The notes beneath the pieces were generated by a model. It was not told where the DNA came from and searched no databases. It worked only from the letters and a program-made list of their open reading frames with translations. The position numbers were made by a program, and so were the translations under genes. This document shows, one piece after another, positions 23,894 through 33,343 of a stretch of DNA of 64,000 nucleotides. This DNA is from SIG587 sp045544035 (GTDB lineage Bacteria > Bacillota > Clostridia > Oscillospirales > Acutalibacteraceae), in the NCBI GenBank assembly GCA_045544035.1, contig JAZPYE010000013.1:1-64000 (forward strand), given 5' to 3'. Numbering within the stretch: position 1 is the stretch's first letter; every line of letters begins with the position of its first letter.

Positions 23894-24506
23894 AATAAAT
23901 CACCTTAATTTCCTTTCCGTTTTTTGTTATAAGGTTTTGTTTTTCCAGCTGTTCAAGACAGCGGTAAAGGCTTGAGCGCCCAATGCCGAGGCTATGGCTT
24001 AGCGCCGACATATTTTGGGAGGCGACAACGCCGTTTTCATCACAGTTGGCGGTTAAAAATTCATAAACCTCCTGCTGTGCAGTTTTGCAGGATAGGAGCC
24101 TGATTTTTTTATTTAAAAACTCAATTTTAGAAGAGAGCAGCCTTATATAGTTTTCAGCAGTTTTTGGAAACCGACTAAAAATCTCCTTTAAAAGCTCCTC
24201 GTCTAAAAATAAAATCTCGCTGTCCTTTTCGGCATAAATCCTACTTACAAATTCCTCACTGCTTTCGGAAAACACCGCCGAAACACCGAAGGTCTCACCA
24301 ATTTTGAGAAAACGCAGCGTCACATCGGTATCCCCTGCGGTTTTAACACACAGCAGTCCCGATATAACAACGCCGATAGCGGGCTTATAATTTCCCTCGC
24401 CGTAAACAAGCACGCCCTTTTTATAAAACACGGGCTCGCCCAGCATTTTACTAATTTGCCCCTTTTCCTCGTTTGTAAGGCCATTGGTCAGAAAAAAATC
24501 AAGCAT
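23877..24506 (-). CDS. Crp/Fnr-family regulator of the ABC operon
   Basis: This 209-residue protein has an N-terminal cyclic-nucleotide-binding-like barrel (about 20-120), a dimer helix and a C-terminal winged helix with NMSALSHSLGIGRSSLYRCLEQLEKQ (about 164-190). There is no cysteine cluster of the FNR type, so it is not an oxygen sensor by iron-sulfur. Being first gene of the operon with its own operator, it probably controls the importer in response to an unknown ligand. Confidence 0.88.
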   Translation of the reverse strand: MLDFFLTNGLTNEEKGQISKMLGEPVFYKKGVLVYGEGNYKPAIGVVISGLLCVKTAGDTDVTLRFLKIGETFGVSAVFSESSEEFVSRIYAEKDSEILFLDEELLKEIFSRFPKTAENYIRLLSSKIEFLNKKIRLLSCKTAQQEVYEFLTANCDENGVVASQNMSALSHSLGIGRSSLYRCLEQLEKQNLITKNGKEIKVIYYEKNI

Positions 24507-24526
24507 TTCTTTTCCTCCGTAAAAAC

Positions 24527-24576
24527 TGTCCTATTTGGGACACTTTTATTATATGATATTTGTTTTGCTTTGTCAA
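24527..24576 (-). promoter_or_regulatory. Promoter and operator of the Crp/Fnr-ABC operon
   Basis: On the minus strand TTGACA (24571-24576) and TATAAT (24548-24553) are separated by 17 bp, both perfect. Starting 5 bp after the -10 lies TGTCC-N6-GGACA (24527-24542), covering the transcription start. This position fits repression by the regulator. Confidence 0.85.
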
Positions 24577-24587
24577 CATTTTAACAA

Positions 24588-24619
24588 AATAAAAACGGAC
24601 TTTTTTAAAAAAGTCCGTT
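24588..24619 (-). terminator. Terminator of the rimP-to-AEC operon
   Basis: AACGGACTTTTTT and its complement form a stem followed on the minus strand by TTTATTTT. It lies 11 bp after the AEC stop and 12 bp before the -35 of the next operon. Confidence 0.85.
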
Positions 24620-24630
24620 AGTTTTTTATT

Positions 24631-25572
24631 TTACGCCAAAAACTGTGCCAGCGACACAATAAGCGGCATTGTTATAACCGAAAGAATGGTTGAAAGGGAT
24701 ACAATGTTAACCGAAAGCTCGGTATCTCCCCCAAATTTTGCGGCAAACATTGTGGTGGCCGCCGCAGTGGGTGCCGAAGCAGCAATGGTTAACGCCGTTA
24801 GCATTGCACCGCGAATCCCCACAAGATACAAAATTCCCAGCACCATTAGGGGCAACAAAATCAGCCTCGTAAAAATGGTTAAATAGCAGCTTTTATCCTT
24901 AAGCGCCTTTAAAATATCGCTGTTGGCCAAATAATAGCCAATAACAATCATGGGAATAGGCGTGTTAAGATTCGCAAGGTGGTCAACCGTAGAGGAGCCA
25001 ATGGTTGAAACAATTTCGGGTACAGGCAGTGGCACCATAAGGCAAAATGCGCCAATCACTACACCGATTAGTCCCGGATTAAAAAGAAACTTTTTAACCG
25101 AAATTTTCGATTTATCGCCGCTCATAAGCAATATACCCCAGGTCCAAAGCACAATGTTAAAAACAGCAACATATATTGCGCCGTGGAAAACACCATCTTT
25201 GCCAAGGAGCGCCTCCTGAAGCGGCAGAGACATAAACCCTGCGTTTGAAAAGATAACTGCAAATCTTATAACCTTGCGCTTATCCAAATCCTTTGTGCGC
25301 AAAAGCAGAACACTAACGGCAATAAACAGCAAGTGAACACTAAGGCTGACTAAAAAACTGAGTCCTAAATCACCAAGCACCGAGGGTGAATATTCCATAG
25401 AGCAAAATGCCCTTATGATAACCGTTGGTGTCGCAATATAAAGTGCAATATCGGTAAGAGCGGAAACTGCCTGTTCCTTTAATATGTTAAGTTTAGTCAG
25501 AATAAAACCAACACCGATAAGCAGAAAAAGCACTACAACCTGCCCTGCAACGGTGAGAAAACTTTCAATCAC
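24631..25572 (-). CDS. AEC-family transporter (auxin efflux carrier/malate permease-like)
   Basis: This 313-residue membrane protein has two groups of five helices, the AEC fold. A polar break is visible in SNAGFMSLPL and in ASAPTAAATTMFAAKF. Members export or exchange small organic acids; substrate unknown. ATG overlaps the ribF stop as ATGA, so it is the last gene of the nusA-infB operon here, which is not its usual place. Confidence 0.88.
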   Translation of the reverse strand: MIESFLTVAGQVVVLFLLIGVGFILTKLNILKEQAVSALTDIALYIATPTVIIRAFCSMEYSPSVLGDLGLSFLVSLSVHLLFIAVSVLLLRTKDLDKRKVIRFAVIFSNAGFMSLPLQEALLGKDGVFHGAIYVAVFNIVLWTWGILLMSGDKSKISVKKFLFNPGLIGVVIGAFCLMVPLPVPEIVSTIGSSTVDHLANLNTPIPMIVIGYYLANSDILKALKDKSCYLTIFTRLILLPLMVLGILYLVGIRGAMLTALTIAASAPTAAATTMFAAKFGGDTELSVNIVSLSTILSVITMPLIVSLAQFLA

Positions 25573-26435
25573 AGCATGTCCTCCCTAACCTTTTCAACAT
25601 CGGCCGCAATTGCCTCCTGCAGTTCTTTAACACTGGCAAATCTTTTTTCACTGCGCAAAAATCTTTTAAGGCGAATTTCAAAAACAGTGTCGTAAAGATT
25701 TGTGTCAAAATCAATTATGTAGGTTTCGCACAATGCCTTTTTAACCGCATATGTAGGGCGGAAACCAATGTTGGTAACACAGTGATAACGCTTACCACCC
25801 ACATAGGTCTCCCCTGCGTAAACGCCTGCCTTTGGCAAAACAAGCTGCTCCTCGGGATAGTTCTGATTAACCGTGGGAAAGCCTAAGGTTCTGCCACGGG
25901 CATCGCCATGAACAACGGGTCCAAAAAATGAGAATGGCTTGTAAAGCAGTTTATTTGCATCAGCCACCCTACCATCCTTAATCATTTGTCTTAAAAGAGA
26001 AGAACTGATTATCTCATTTTCTACCTGGCGGGCACGGGCGACATGCACGGTAATTCCCTTTTCCCTGCAATATTCCCTTAAAAATTTAGTGTCACCCTCA
26101 CCATCCTTACCAAAGCGGTAATTAAAGCCGCAGGAAATCATTTTAACGGGATATTTTTGGCAAATTAAATCAAGGAATTCTTTTGGTGAAAGCTGACAAA
26201 CTTCATTAAAATCAAGATAATCGCACCGAATAACGCCAAGCTCGGCAAGTGCCTTTTCCTTGGCCTCGGCGGTCATTAAAAGCTCGGGCTTTTCACCTGA
26301 AATAATGAATTTAGGCGGCACGGGGAAAGTGAGCGCAACAACCTCAAAGCCACTTTCTCTGGCGGCCTTTATAACCGACACATGTCCCTTGTGCATTCCA
26401 TCAAAGGTGCCCAGTGCCAAAGCGCATTCCTTCAT
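25569..26435 (-). CDS. ribF: Bifunctional riboflavin kinase/FAD synthetase
   Basis: This 288-residue enzyme makes FMN and then FAD. The N-terminal adenylyltransferase domain has GTFDGMHKGH and later CGFNYRFGKDGEG, and ISSSLLR closes it. The C-terminal kinase domain has VVHGDARGRTLGFPTVN and the conserved TNIGFRPT. It follows truB by 19 bp, the usual Firmicutes order. Confidence 0.95.
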   Translation of the reverse strand: MKECALALGTFDGMHKGHVSVIKAARESGFEVVALTFPVPPKFIISGEKPELLMTAEAKEKALAELGVIRCDYLDFNEVCQLSPKEFLDLICQKYPVKMISCGFNYRFGKDGEGDTKFLREYCREKGITVHVARARQVENEIISSSLLRQMIKDGRVADANKLLYKPFSFFGPVVHGDARGRTLGFPTVNQNYPEEQLVLPKAGVYAGETYVGGKRYHCVTNIGFRPTYAVKKALCETYIIDFDTNLYDTVFEIRLKRFLRSEKRFASVKELQEAIAADVEKVREDML

Positions 26436-26454
26436 TTCCCATACCCCCTGTTCT

Positions 26455-27339
26455 TTAAATTTTGTTTAAAACATTAGAAATGCAAATGCTGTTTTTTTCT
26501 TTACTAAAAAAACCAATTCCTAAAAGTAAATCGTTAAATTTGACCCTGAAATATTCATTTTCCTTTGGGTCGTTAATTTTAAGCCGTTCTATATCCAGCT
26601 CGCCGCCGTTTGTAAAACGAACAGCCTGCTTTTCAGTAACGGTTATCTGCCTTAAGTCAAGTACAGCCGTTTCCTCACTTAAAACAAAGCGTTCAATGTT
26701 TTCCTCGGTAAGGCTGTCAAGCGGCACACATTGGCTAATGTCAAATCCGTGGGCGCTTTCACGCCTTAATGCCTCCATTGTTCCGCCGCAGGAAAGCTTT
26801 TCGCCGATATCATTGCACAGGCTTCTTATGTAGGTGCCCTTTGAGCAGTGCACCCGCATTTTAAATGAGCCGTTTTCAATTTCGCTTATGCGAGAAATTG
26901 AATAAATTGTGATTTTTCTCGGCTCAATTTGAACACTTTCACCCTGCCTTGCAAGACTGTAAAGGCGAACGCCATCCTTTTTAATTGCCGAAAACATAGG
27001 CGGCGTTTGCATCTGCTCACCCTTAAAGGTTTCAAGCACCGCATCAATTTCGGCTTGGCTTATATTTACTTGCCTTTCCTCTAAAACCCTGCCTGTAATA
27101 TCATAGGTGTCGGTTTTAACGCCTAACTTAACCGTTGCAACATAGGTCTTATCGGCATCGGAAAGAAAAGAAGATAGCACCGTTGCACGACCTATGAAAA
27201 TAGGCAGAACACCCGTTGCCAAGGGGTCAAGGGTGCCTGTGTGGCCAACTCTTTTCTCCCCTGCCAGCTTTTTAATTTTTCTCACCGCAGTGAAAGAGGT
27301 AATGCCCTGCGGCTTATCAATCAGTATAAGCCCCTGCAT
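26455..27339 (-). CDS. truB: tRNA pseudouridine(55) synthase
   Basis: This 294-residue enzyme makes pseudouridine 55 in the T-loop of tRNAs. The catalytic Asp38 is in GHTGTLDPLATGVLP. Later motifs are GTYIRSLCNDIG and the basic RNA-contact segment. A short C-terminal PUA-like part is present. The start overlaps the nrnA end by 23 bp. Confidence 0.96.
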   Translation of the reverse strand: MQGLILIDKPQGITSFTAVRKIKKLAGEKRVGHTGTLDPLATGVLPIFIGRATVLSSFLSDADKTYVATVKLGVKTDTYDITGRVLEERQVNISQAEIDAVLETFKGEQMQTPPMFSAIKKDGVRLYSLARQGESVQIEPRKITIYSISRISEIENGSFKMRVHCSKGTYIRSLCNDIGEKLSCGGTMEALRRESAHGFDISQCVPLDSLTEENIERFVLSEETAVLDLRQITVTEKQAVRFTNGGELDIERLKINDPKENEYFRVKFNDLLLGIGFFSKEKNSICISNVLNKI

Positions 27340-28300
27340 TTGTTTCCTCCAATTCCTGCCTTACGCTTGCAAGTATTTTCTCCTTGACCTCATCAAGGGT
27401 TCCTTCCACCGTACAACCTGCCGCGGCCTTGTGTCCGCCGCCGCCAAGGCGACCGCAAATGTTGGAGGCATCAAGGGGCTCATAGGTGCGAAGGGAAATT
27501 TTGAAAACATTTTTCTCGGTTTCTTTAATGGTAACGCCTGCCAAAACCCCTTCAACAGAGCGGGAAATGGCGGCAACACCCTCAAGTTCACTGCCTGAAC
27601 ATTTTGTTTTCTTCTGGATTTCCTGGGTAACCGACAAAATTATACATTTTTCATCAAAATGGAACTCCGCCGTGTCAAGAACAAGCTTTTCCATTTCAAG
27701 ACGGTTTTTGGATTTTGTGTCAAACATAATTCGGTTGATTTCCGCCGCATTAATGTTATAGGCAAAAAGCTTGCCTGCAATGTCAAAGGTGCGAGCAGTC
27801 ACGTTGGAATATTTAAAGCAACCCGTGTCGGTGCTGATTCCCGTGTAAAGCGCCGCCGCCATATTATCATCAATAACGGCGTGGATAACCTTTAAAATCG
27901 CAAAGACACATTCGGCCGTTGCCGAAGCGGAAGCATCAAGGAAAAGATTCTCGGCATAGCCTGTGTTTGAGATGTGGTGGTCAATACAAAGATTAACCTT
28001 GCCGCCAAATTCATCCTTTAGTGAGCCAAGCAGAGCTTCATCGGCAATGTCTACCGCAATAACGTTTTTATATTTAAACGCCCTGTTGCGAAGTTTTTTC
28101 ATAAAATAATCAAATTTCTTCGGCACGGGGTCAGGACAAATAACATAGGCGCGTTTGCCTATTTTTTGCAGTCCCATAGCAAGCGCACAGGCAGAACCCA
28201 GCGTGTCACCGTCAGGCGATGCGTGGGTTAGAATGACAAAATGGTCATTTCTTTTTAAAAACCTTGCGGTTTGCAAAAGGGAAATTTTTTTACCTGCCAT
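27317..28300 (-). CDS. nrnA: DHH/DHHA1 phosphoesterase (nanoRNase/pAp phosphatase)
   Basis: This 327-residue enzyme degrades very short RNA and 3'-phosphoadenosine 5'-phosphate. DHH motifs: HASPDGDTLGS, AVDIADEALL, IDHHISNTGY and a late Asp in GISTDTGCF. DHHA1 glycine-rich tail: GRLGGGGHKAAAGC. The start at 28300 has GGAGGA 7 bp upstream, overlapping rbfA by 11 bp. Confidence 0.92.
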   Translation of the reverse strand: MAGKKISLLQTARFLKRNDHFVILTHASPDGDTLGSACALAMGLQKIGKRAYVICPDPVPKKFDYFMKKLRNRAFKYKNVIAVDIADEALLGSLKDEFGGKVNLCIDHHISNTGYAENLFLDASASATAECVFAILKVIHAVIDDNMAAALYTGISTDTGCFKYSNVTARTFDIAGKLFAYNINAAEINRIMFDTKSKNRLEMEKLVLDTAEFHFDEKCIILSVTQEIQKKTKCSGSELEGVAAISRSVEGVLAGVTIKETEKNVFKISLRTYEPLDASNICGRLGGGGHKAAAGCTVEGTLDEVKEKILASVRQELEETNAGAYTD

Positions 28301-28649
28301 CGTTTTCCTCCGTGTCAAAAGACTTAATTATGCGCGAAATATTAGCGCTGTGCTCAATGGAATCATCTGCCACAAAGCGAAGCTCGGGCACCTTTCTGAG
28401 TTTAAGCTTGCTGCCAAGCTCACGGCGCAAAAAGCCTGCTGCGTTTTTAAGGGCCTTAACCGATTCGGCGGTTTTTTCACTACCCTCAATGGCGCTCACA
28501 TAAACCGTTGCATAGGAAAGGTCACCGCTTACATCCACCTTAACAATGCTTAATAGTTTACTGACCCTTGGGTCCTTAATCTCCCTTAAAAGGGAGGAAA
28601 GGGTCAGCCTTATATCAGAAGTAATACGGTTGATTTTAAATCCTGCCAT
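28290..28649 (-). CDS. rbfA: Ribosome-binding factor A
   Basis: This 119-residue KH-like protein binds the 30S subunit during 16S maturation. Typical parts: RLTLSSLLREIKDPRVSKLLSIVKVDVSGDLSYATVYVS, and the late region with RKVPELRFVADDS. Its start shares one base with the infB stop (TAATG). Confidence 0.95.
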   Translation of the reverse strand: MAGFKINRITSDIRLTLSSLLREIKDPRVSKLLSIVKVDVSGDLSYATVYVSAIEGSEKTAESVKALKNAAGFLRRELGSKLKLRKVPELRFVADDSIEHSANISRIIKSFDTEENDGR

Positions 28650-31186
28650 TAGTCTCTGTATTCCTCCATTACAAATGCTTCGAAAACATCGCCCTCTTTA
28701 ATGTCGGAGAACTTTTCAAGACCAATACCGCATTCATAGCCCTGAACAACCTCTTTCACATCATCCTTAAAGCGGCGAAGGGAATCGATTTTATCCTCAG
28801 CCACAACAATGCCATCACGAACAACGCGAATTTGACAGGAACGGTTTACCTTACCGTTTGTAACATAGCAGCCTGCAATAGTGCCCACATTGGAAATTTT
28901 ATAGGTATTGCGCACCTCAATGGTGCCCATTTCAACCTCGCGGAACTTGGGTGCCAGCATACCCTTCATTGCGGCTTCAATTTCCTCAATGCAATCGTAA
29001 ATAACGCGGTAAAGGCGAACATCAACGCCATCTCTCTCGGCATTTGCCTTTGCAATGGGATCGGGTCGAACGTTAAAGCCAACGATAATCGCACCCGATG
29101 CCTGAGCCAACATAACGTCGGTTTCATTAACAGCACCAACGCCGCCGTGAATAACCTTAACACGAACCTCATCGTTTGAAAGCTTTTCAAGGTTTTCTCT
29201 AACCGCCTCAACCGAGCCCTGAACATCGGCTTTAACAACGATAGCGAGTTCTTTAAGCTCACCCTCGCTCAGTTGACTAAACAGGTTATCGAGGGTAACT
29301 TTTTGTGCCTTGCTAAAGAGTTCATCCTTAGCCTTTTGTTTGCGCTGTTCAACAAGCTGGCGGGCAAGTCTTTCATCGCTAACGGCATCGAAACCGTCAC
29401 CTGCGGCAGGTGTTTCGGCAAGACCTGTGATTTCAACAGGAACGGAAGGTCCTGCAGTATCAAGAACCTGACCGTTTTCATTGGTCATAACGCGAACACG
29501 ACCAACGGAGGTGCCTGCAACGATAATATCGCCTGTTTTTAAAGTACCTGCCTGAACCAGCAGTGTGGCAACGGGGCCACGACCTTTATCGAGGCGTGCT
29601 TCAATAACAACACCCTTTGCTCTTCTGTCGGGGTTGGCCTTAAGCTCCATAACCTCGGCAACGAGAAGAATGTTTGAAAGGAGATTATCAATACCCATGC
29701 CCGATTTTGCCGAAACGGGAACACAGATAATGTCACCGCCCCACTCCTCGGGAACGAGGGAATGCTCGGTTAACTGCTGCATAATTCTATCGGGGTTAGC
29801 CTCGGGTTTATCCATTTTGTTAATTGCAACAATGATTTGAACCTTTGCTGCCTTTGCGTGGTTAATTGCTTCAATGGTCTGAGGCATAATACCGTCATCA
29901 GCGGCAACAACTAAAACCGCAATATCGGTTGCCATTGCGCCACGCTGACGCATTGAGGTAAATGCGGCGTGACCGGGGGTATCAAGGAAGGTTATATCCT
30001 GACCGTTGCAGTTAACCCTGTAAGCACCAATGTGCTGAGTAATTCCGCCGGCCTCGGTGTCGGTAACGGCAGAATGGCGGATAGCATCGAGGAGAGAGGT
30101 TTTACCGTGGTCAACGTGACCCATAACAACAACAATGGGGTCGCGGGGTTTTAAGGTATCTGCTGTGTCCTCGGTATCATCCATAATTCTGTCTTCAATG
30201 GTAACAACAACCTGGCGCTCAATTTTAGCGCCCATTTCGGTTACAACGATTTCGGCAGTATCATAGTCGATGGTCTGGTTAACGGTTGCCATCATACCGA
30301 GTTTAAGAAGCTCCTTAATAACCTCGGCGGCAGTCTTTTTCATTGCTGCGGCAAGCTCGCCAACGGTAATTTCATCGCCAACAGTAACCGTAATCGGTGT
30401 TTTCTTTATGCGCTCAAGCTGAATTCTGCGCATTTTGTCGGCCTCGGTTTCACGCTTTGCGCTTTGAGGACGGCGATAATCCTGAGATTTCTGCTTGATT
30501 TTTTGCTTGCGGGTAAAATTATCCCTCATGCTGTTTTCGGGAGCAATGTTTTCGTATTTTTCGTTATATCGCTCAATGTTAACATTGGAAACGCGGGTAT
30601 CAACGCGGCGAATTTGGGCAGGACCGCGATTAGGTGCCTCGCCGGGGGTCTTTTCAGACTTTTCCCTTGCCTTAAAGGGATGGGGGTCACTGGGTTTAAA
30701 CACCTTGGGCTCGGTCTTTTGCTCAGGCTTTGTTTCCTTTTTAACGTTAGGCTTTTTAACCTCGGGTGCCTTTTCAGGTGCCTTCTTAGGCTCTGCCTTA
30801 ACCTCTTTTTTAGGCTCGGGCTTTGCTTGCCTTTCAGACTCAGCCGCCTTTTTCTCAGCCGCCTTTTTCGCTGCAGCCTCAGCTTCGGCGGCAGCCTTTA
30901 ACTGCTCAAGAATTGCCATTTGCTCGGCAAGCTTTTGGTCTTTTTCGGCCTGCCTTGCCTTTTGTGCGGCCTCACGGGCAGCGGCGCCCGTTGCGAAATA
31001 GTCATCAAAGCTCTTTACCTTGTGCTTTAAGGTAAGAACCTCGAAAATAATATTAATTTCCTGCTCGTTTAAAGCGGCACCTGCTTTTTTGGCCTCTGCC
31101 GTGTGCTCGCCTAAAATAGCAATAATTTCCTTTGATTCAACACCAAAGTCTTTTGCAATATCACTAACTTTAACTTTATTTGTCAT
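28649..31186 (-). CDS. infB: Translation initiation factor IF-2
   Basis: This 845-residue GTPase brings fMet-tRNA to the 30S subunit. A short conserved N-terminus (residues 1-55) is followed by a long charged linker rich in Lys, Glu and Pro to about 250. Then comes the G domain with GHVDHGKTS, DTPGHAAF and NKMDKPEA, followed by domains II-IV with a C-terminal fMet-tRNA-binding part ending ECGIGLEKFSDIKEGDVFE. AGGAGG lies 8 bp before the start. Confidence 0.97.
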   Translation of the reverse strand: MTNKVKVSDIAKDFGVESKEIIAILGEHTAEAKKAGAALNEQEINIIFEVLTLKHKVKSFDDYFATGAAAREAAQKARQAEKDQKLAEQMAILEQLKAAAEAEAAAKKAAEKKAAESERQAKPEPKKEVKAEPKKAPEKAPEVKKPNVKKETKPEQKTEPKVFKPSDPHPFKAREKSEKTPGEAPNRGPAQIRRVDTRVSNVNIERYNEKYENIAPENSMRDNFTRKQKIKQKSQDYRRPQSAKRETEADKMRRIQLERIKKTPITVTVGDEITVGELAAAMKKTAAEVIKELLKLGMMATVNQTIDYDTAEIVVTEMGAKIERQVVVTIEDRIMDDTEDTADTLKPRDPIVVVMGHVDHGKTSLLDAIRHSAVTDTEAGGITQHIGAYRVNCNGQDITFLDTPGHAAFTSMRQRGAMATDIAVLVVAADDGIMPQTIEAINHAKAAKVQIIVAINKMDKPEANPDRIMQQLTEHSLVPEEWGGDIICVPVSAKSGMGIDNLLSNILLVAEVMELKANPDRRAKGVVIEARLDKGRGPVATLLVQAGTLKTGDIIVAGTSVGRVRVMTNENGQVLDTAGPSVPVEITGLAETPAAGDGFDAVSDERLARQLVEQRKQKAKDELFSKAQKVTLDNLFSQLSEGELKELAIVVKADVQGSVEAVRENLEKLSNDEVRVKVIHGGVGAVNETDVMLAQASGAIIVGFNVRPDPIAKANAERDGVDVRLYRVIYDCIEEIEAAMKGMLAPKFREVEMGTIEVRNTYKISNVGTIAGCYVTNGKVNRSCQIRVVRDGIVVAEDKIDSLRRFKDDVKEVVQGYECGIGLEKFSDIKEGDVFEAFVMEEYRD

Positions 31187-31199
31187 TAGCGCTACCTCC

Positions 31200-31505
31200 T
31201 TATTCGACGGCTTCGCTTATTGCCCTTGCGAAGCCTTGGTCGTTAACTGCAACAATGCCTGCTTTTCTGCCAATTGCCTTTGAAAGCGTTTCAATGTCAC
31301 AGTCAAGTAAAGTAATCACAGGCACATTTTTACCTGTGGCATAAAATGAAATTTCCTTTCGGCTTTTATCCGATAGATTCCCTGCCGTGACAACAAGCCT
31401 TGCCCCATTTTTCTTAAGGGAATTTACACTCGCATCCATTCCGAAAAAGAGTTTACCTGCCTTTGCGGCAAAGCCTAAAAGGGTTAAAACCTTATTTTGC
31501 CCCAT
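31200..31505 (-). CDS. ylxQ: L7Ae-family ribosome-associated protein YlxQ
   Basis: This protein of about 101 residues has the L7Ae/L30e kink-turn RNA-binding fold, with GFAAKAGKLFFGMDA and the later LVVTAGNLSDKS. It lies in its normal place between ylxR and infB and overlaps ylxR by 14 bp. The start at 31505 (MGQNK) matches the family length better than an upstream start at 31532. Confidence 0.9.
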   Translation of the reverse strand: MGQNKVLTLLGFAAKAGKLFFGMDASVNSLKKNGARLVVTAGNLSDKSRKEISFYATGKNVPVITLLDCDIETLSKAIGRKAGIVAVNDQGFARAISEAVE

Positions 31506-31764
31506 TAGCGAGCTCCTTTTCAAGTTTTTCATAAATTTCGGCAGGAACGGTCATCTTAAAAGCGGAATCAATTCTTTTAGATTTAATCGCTTTTTTAAGA
31601 CAGCCCTCACATTTACAAATGTACGTGCCTCTACCGTTTAATTTTCCCGTAAAATCAAGACAAATTTCACCACTTGTTGTGCGAACAACGCGAATAAGCT
31701 CATTTTTTGATTTGTGCTCACCGCAGCCAACACACATTCTGGTGGGTATTTTTCTTTCTGCCAT
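31492..31764 (-). CDS. ylxR: YlxR/RnpM family protein
   Basis: This 90-residue protein has the YlxR signature PTRMCVGCGEHKSKNELIRVVR and GRGTYICKCEGCLKKA. In B. subtilis the homologue binds RNase P RNA and modulates its activity (RnpM). It is placed after nusA, the conserved order. Confidence 0.93.
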   Translation of the reverse strand: MAERKIPTRMCVGCGEHKSKNELIRVVRTTSGEICLDFTGKLNGRGTYICKCEGCLKKAIKSKRIDSAFKMTVPAEIYEKLEKELANGAK

Positions 31765-31780
31765 TTAAAGCACCCTACTT

Positions 31781-32839
31781 CTATTCATCTTCACCGTAAT
31801 ATCCGCTTTCGGGGCGAATATCAATTTTCCAGCCTGTAAGCTTTGCCGCAAGACGAACATTCTGACCCTTGTTACCAATGGCAAGGGAAAGCTGTGCATC
31901 GGGAACGGTTACATGGCAAACCTTGGGCTCTTCACTTTCAATTTCAACGGTTAAAACCTTTGCAGGAGAAAGCGCCTCGCTGATAAACAAGGTGGGGTCC
32001 TCGGAATATTTAACAATGTCAATCTTTTCGCCGTTTAATTCTTCAACAATCTTGTTAACACGAATGCCGCGCTGACCAATACAAGCGCCGACTGCATCAA
32101 TTTCCTCATCGGCACTGTAAACAGCAAGCTTTGTTCTGGAGCCTGCCTGGCGGGAAACCGATTTAATCTCAATGATTCCATCAAAAATTTCAGGAACCTC
32201 GGTTTCAAAAAGGCGCTTTACAAGACCGGGGTGGGTGCGGGAAAGCATAACACGGGGACCGCGCTCGGTTTCTTTAACATCAACGATGTAAACCTTAATG
32301 TGGTCGCCCTCTTTTAAAATCTCATCGGGCACCTGCTCGGCCCTCGGTAGGGTTGCTTCCTTTGTGCCAATGGTAAGAGAAGCGTTGCCTGTTTTGGGGT
32401 CAACACGCTGAACAACGGCGGTAACAAGCTCCTTTGTTTTGCTTTGGAACTCAGCCAAGGTTTGACCGCGCTCAACATCGCGCACACCCTGACGGAAGTT
32501 GTTCTTTGAGTTTTGTGCCACAACGCGGCCAAACTTTTTGGGGTCAAGAGGAATGTCTACAAAGCCCTGCTCAACCGATTTGGGGTCGATTTTAGCGGCA
32601 TCTTCCTTTGTGATTTGACAAAAGCGGTCTTCAACCTCATCAACAATTTCTTTTCTTGCCCAAACCGAGAAAATTTCCTTTTCGGTGTCAATAACACAGG
32701 AAACAATTTCTCTGCCGCCGAAATCCTTTCTTGCGGCAACAACAATTGCCTCGGCGATTTTTTCGGCTAAAGATTCCTTGGGGATTCCCCTTTGCTCCTC
32801 CATTGCAGCAAGGGCTGCAAAAAATTCTTTCTTATCCAT
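31781..32839 (-). CDS. nusA: Transcription elongation/termination factor NusA
   Basis: This protein of 352 residues has an N-terminal polymerase-binding domain, an S1 domain (about 135-200) and two KH domains, with IGQRGIRVNKIVEELNGEKIDIV and LAIGNKGQNVRLAAKLTGWKIDI. No C-terminal acidic repeats are present, as in other Firmicutes NusA. The start at 32839 (MDKKEFF) has GGAGG upstream. Confidence 0.96.
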   Translation of the reverse strand: MDKKEFFAALAAMEEQRGIPKESLAEKIAEAIVVAARKDFGGREIVSCVIDTEKEIFSVWARKEIVDEVEDRFCQITKEDAAKIDPKSVEQGFVDIPLDPKKFGRVVAQNSKNNFRQGVRDVERGQTLAEFQSKTKELVTAVVQRVDPKTGNASLTIGTKEATLPRAEQVPDEILKEGDHIKVYIVDVKETERGPRVMLSRTHPGLVKRLFETEVPEIFDGIIEIKSVSRQAGSRTKLAVYSADEEIDAVGACIGQRGIRVNKIVEELNGEKIDIVKYSEDPTLFISEALSPAKVLTVEIESEEPKVCHVTVPDAQLSLAIGNKGQNVRLAAKLTGWKIDIRPESGYYGEDE

Positions 32840-32867
32840 TTTTCTAAAATACCTCCGTATTAAATTA

Positions 32868-33326
32868 CTAATCAAAATCCGCTAAACGCACCGATGAATA
32901 GTCCCCCTTCGAAAGGGTTATATCCTCCCCTGTTACGTTTAGAGAAATGTTTCCGTTTTCAAAAGAAGTAAGAGTTCCTCTTATTTCCTTAGCGCCGTTT
33001 AGTGCGCGATAGAGTTTAACCTTAACCTCATTGCCCGACATTTTTTCAAAATGCTCAGGTCTAACGAGCTCCCTTTCAAGACCCGGGGATGAAACCTCCA
33101 GGCAGTAGGAATGACTAATAGGGTCAGCCTCATCTAAAATGGGGTCAATAGCGTGAGAAACATCAACACAGTTGTCAATGTCAATGCCGTTTTCACTGTC
33201 AATGAACACCCGCAGATAGTAGGAAGCGCCTTCCTTAACAAAGCGAACATCCCAAAGGTCAACGCCCTGTGCTTTAACCGTTTCCTCTATAAGCGCCCAA
33301 ACGCGGTCGGCCGTGTTTGAAGCCAT
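32868..33326 (-). CDS. rimP: Ribosome maturation factor RimP
   Basis: This protein of 152 residues acts in 30S assembly. Typical parts: WDVRFVKEGASYYLRVFID, and CLEVSSPGLERELVRPEHFEKM. The start at 33326 (MASNT) has AAGGAGAG upstream. It is the first gene of the operon, with a hairpin just before it. Confidence 0.94.
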   Translation of the reverse strand: MASNTADRVWALIEETVKAQGVDLWDVRFVKEGASYYLRVFIDSENGIDIDNCVDVSHAIDPILDEADPISHSYCLEVSSPGLERELVRPEHFEKMSGNEVKVKLYRALNGAKEIRGTLTSFENGNISLNVTGEDITLSKGDYSSVRLADFD

Positions 33327-33343
33327 AAAGCAATCTCTCCTTT

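Noticed and set aside
30464..31001. Hydrophobic frames antisense to the infB linker
   Set aside because: They mirror the Lys/Glu repeats of the IF-2 linker, which read as Leu/Phe on the other strand.
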